From: Butyrivibrio sp. AE3004
GTDB taxonomy: Bacteria; Bacillota; Clostridia; Lachnospirales; Lachnospiraceae
DNA length: 64,000 bases
NCBI RefSeq assembly: GCF_000703165.1
Contig: NZ_JNLQ01000002.1
Coordinates: forward strand, 1,116,001-1,180,000
Direction: 5' to 3'
The first letter of the stretch is position 1, and every line of letters begins with the position of its first letter. Shown here piece after piece: positions 62,593-64,000 of the stretch. The notes under the pieces are model-generated. The model made no database searches, had not been told where the DNA came from, and saw nothing but the letters and a program-made list of their open reading frames with translations. Position numbers and translations under genes: made by a program.

Positions 62593-64000
62593 ATGGAAAA
62601 AAGAGGTAATCTTTCAATCAATTCTGAGAACATGTTCCCTATAATAAAGAAATGGTTGTATTCGGATCATGATATTTTTTACAGAGAAGTGGTTTCAAAT
62701 GCATGTGATGCCATCACCAAGATCCGCAAGATGGACATGATGGGTGAGTACACACTTCCCGATGGCTTTAAGCCCCGTGTGGATATTGTTCTTAATGATA
62801 AGGAAAAGACTATCAAGATTATAGATAACGGTATCGGTATGACAGCCGAAGAGGTTGAGGAATACATTAACCAGGTAGCTTTTTCCGGTGCTACGGACTT
62901 CCTTAACAAGTACAAGGATAAAGCAAATGCTGACCAGATTATAGGACATTTCGGACTTGGATTTTACTCAACATTTATGGTTTCCGATTATGTTGAAATA
63001 GATACACTTTCATATAAATCAGATGCTGCATCAGTACACTGGACCTGTGACGGCGGATCTGATTTTGAGATGAAGGACGGCGAAAAGAAGGAAGTGGGTA
63101 CAACCATCACACTTCATCTTTCAGATGACTGCCTTGAGTTCTGCAATGAGTATAAGGCTCGTGAAGTAATAGAGAAATACTGTTCATTTATGCCTTATGA
63201 GATTTACCTTAGCAGAGAGAACGAAGAAGGCACTGAGACAATAAAGGAATCAGAGAAACGCGATGACGATATTGTAATTGAAGTTATTGAGCCGGAGAAA
63301 AAGGAAGAGACTAATACCGATTCCGGTAAAGAAGGTGAAGAGAAGAAGGAAGAGGAGAAAAAGCTTAAGATCCGCAGAAGACCTCAGCTTCTTAACGATA
63401 CTCATCCTCTTTGGGCTAAGACACCCAAGGATTGTACCGATGATGAGTATAAGGAGTTTTACAGAAAAGTTTTCAGAGATTATAAGGAGCCTCTTTTCTG
63501 GATTCACCTCAACATGGATTATCCTTTCAACTTAAAGGGTATTCTTTACTTCCCCAAGATCAACATGGAGTTTGAATCCGCTGAAGGTGTGATAAAGCTG
63601 TACAATAACCAGGTATTCATTGCTGATAATATAAAGGAAGTTATACCTGAATATTTAATGCTTCTTAAGGGAGTTATCGATTGTCCTGACCTGCCTCTTA
63701 ACGTTTCAAGAAGCGCACTTCAGAATGATGGTTTTGTTAAGAAAATCTCAGATTACATTTCCAAGAAGGTGGCTGAGAAGCTTGCAGGTCTTTGCAAAAC
63801 CGATAAGGAAAACTATGACAAATATTGGGAAGATATCTCACCTTTCATTAAGTATGGCTGCTTAAAGGATGACAAGTTCTGTGAGAAGATGAATGATTAT
63901 ATTCTTTTCAAGAACCTTGACGGCAAATATTTAACACTTCCCGAAGCTCTTCAGATCAATAAGGAAGCTGAAGAGGCTGCTGCAGCAGAAGAAGCTAAGG
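62593..64000 (+). CDS. htpG: Hsp90 chaperone HtpG (3' end outside window)
   Basis: 469 codons visible from ATG 62593 (GGAGG upstream). N-domain GHKL ATPase motifs: REVVSNACDAITKIRKMD (catalytic Glu), IIDNGIGM and IIGHFGLGFYS. A charged linker of about 40 residues (about 217-258; EKKEETNTDSGKEGEEKKEE stretch) follows, then the middle domain (RRRPQLLNDTHPLWAK, LPLNVSRSALQND with the conserved Arg). It uses ATP to help fold client proteins under stress. The gene is under CIRCE. Bacterial HtpG usually has a short N-M linker, so this one is notable. Homology is unmistakable although the C-terminal dimerisation domain is cut off. Confidence 0.95.
   Translation, partial: MEKRGNLSINSENMFPIIKKWLYSDHDIFYREVVSNACDAITKIRKMDMMGEYTLPDGFKPRVDIVLNDKEKTIKIIDNGIGMTAEEVEEYINQVAFSGATDFLNKYKDKANADQIIGHFGLGFYSTFMVSDYVEIDTLSYKSDAASVHWTCDGGSDFEMKDGEKKEVGTTITLHLSDDCLEFCNEYKAREVIEKYCSFMPYEIYLSRENEEGTETIKESEKRDDDIVIEVIEPEKKEETNTDSGKEGEEKKEEEKKLKIRRRPQLLNDTHPLWAKTPKDCTDDEYKEFYRKVFRDYKEPLFWIHLNMDYPFNLKGILYFPKINMEFESAEGVIKLYNNQVFIADNIKEVIPEYLMLLKGVIDCPDLPLNVSRSALQNDGFVKKISDYISKKVAEKLAGLCKTDKENYDKYWEDISPFIKYGCLKDDKFCEKMNDYILFKNLDGKYLTLPEALQINKEAEEAAAAEEAK

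Overview
The window looks like chromosomal DNA of a strictly anaerobic, low-to-moderate G+C Firmicute, most likely a Lachnospiraceae member of the Butyrivibrio/Pseudobutyrivibrio type. The evidence is purple-face ribosome binding sites (GGAGG) before nearly every gene, rubrerythrin plus desulfoferrodoxin, a CIRCE heat-shock operator, Tn916-type mobile genes, a DUF4173 protein, and large sensory kinase and chemoreceptor genes. No rRNA or tRNA gene was recognised. Assignments rest on reading motifs by eye; no database search was possible.

Layout. 1-4.4 kb: end of an alanine-racemase-type gene, translationally coupled to an ABC-type periplasmic binding protein and a sensor-MFS fusion. 4.4-9.6 kb: complete branched-chain amino acid (Liv) ABC operon. 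9.6-13.2 kb (-): large hybrid histidine kinase. 13.4-16.4 kb: MBOAT O-acyltransferase with an SGNH-like partner. 16.5-19.1 kb (-): amino acid permease and anion permease. 19.2-20.1 kb: alpha/beta hydrolase. 20.4-23.2 kb: two tandem paralogous secreted proteins. 23.5-28.4 kb: a two-gene unit of a membrane-anchored TIR-domain/beta-propeller protein and a membrane TrkA-N/RyR-domain protein. This is my main candidate for an undescribed signalling or defence system. A promoter motif shared with the secreted paralogs links them. 28.7-31.7 kb: ABC exporter pair and an orphan prepilin. 31.8-36.2 kb: EEP-family hydrolase (-), PAP2 phosphatase, two uncharacterised coiled-coil proteins.

36.2-46.2 kb is accessory DNA. 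It starts with a striking array of five 52-nt units, each AACATAA-N16-TTATGTT, next to a HigBA-type toxin-antitoxin operon whose promoter carries the same half-sites. Decayed DUF402/GNAT genes and an intact GNAT gene follow. A roughly 7.3-kb integrative element is inserted in the 5' end of a low-molecular-weight phosphatase gene: the first 38 nt of that gene are duplicated at the two ends. The element carries a type-III-TA-like module (promoter, repeats, terminator, then a PBECR4-like toxin gene), an internally deleted TOTE-type primase/helicase gene, a zinc phospholipase-C-like gene, mobC, repA, xis and a Tn916-type integrase. An in-frame TGA stops the integrase just before its catalytic tyrosine, so the element is probably stuck.

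46.2-51.7 kb: phosphatase, PHP protein, YkgJ-type protein, divergent peptide deformylase, DUF2975 with an XRE regulator, and a DUF4173 membrane protein. 51.8-53.3 kb: small repeat-tailed membrane protein and the rubrerythrin/desulfoferrodoxin oxidative-stress genes (-). 53.8-55.9 kb: 2-isopropylmalate synthase fused to a C-terminal AraC-type DNA-binding domain, an unusual enzyme-regulator fusion. 56-60.2 kb: SCP2-like protein with a histone-like tail, FAD dehydrogenase, PpiC-type lipoprotein, secreted beta-helix protein. 60.2-62.2 kb (-): chemoreceptor. 62.4-64 kb: CIRCE-controlled Hsp90 (partial) with a charged linker.
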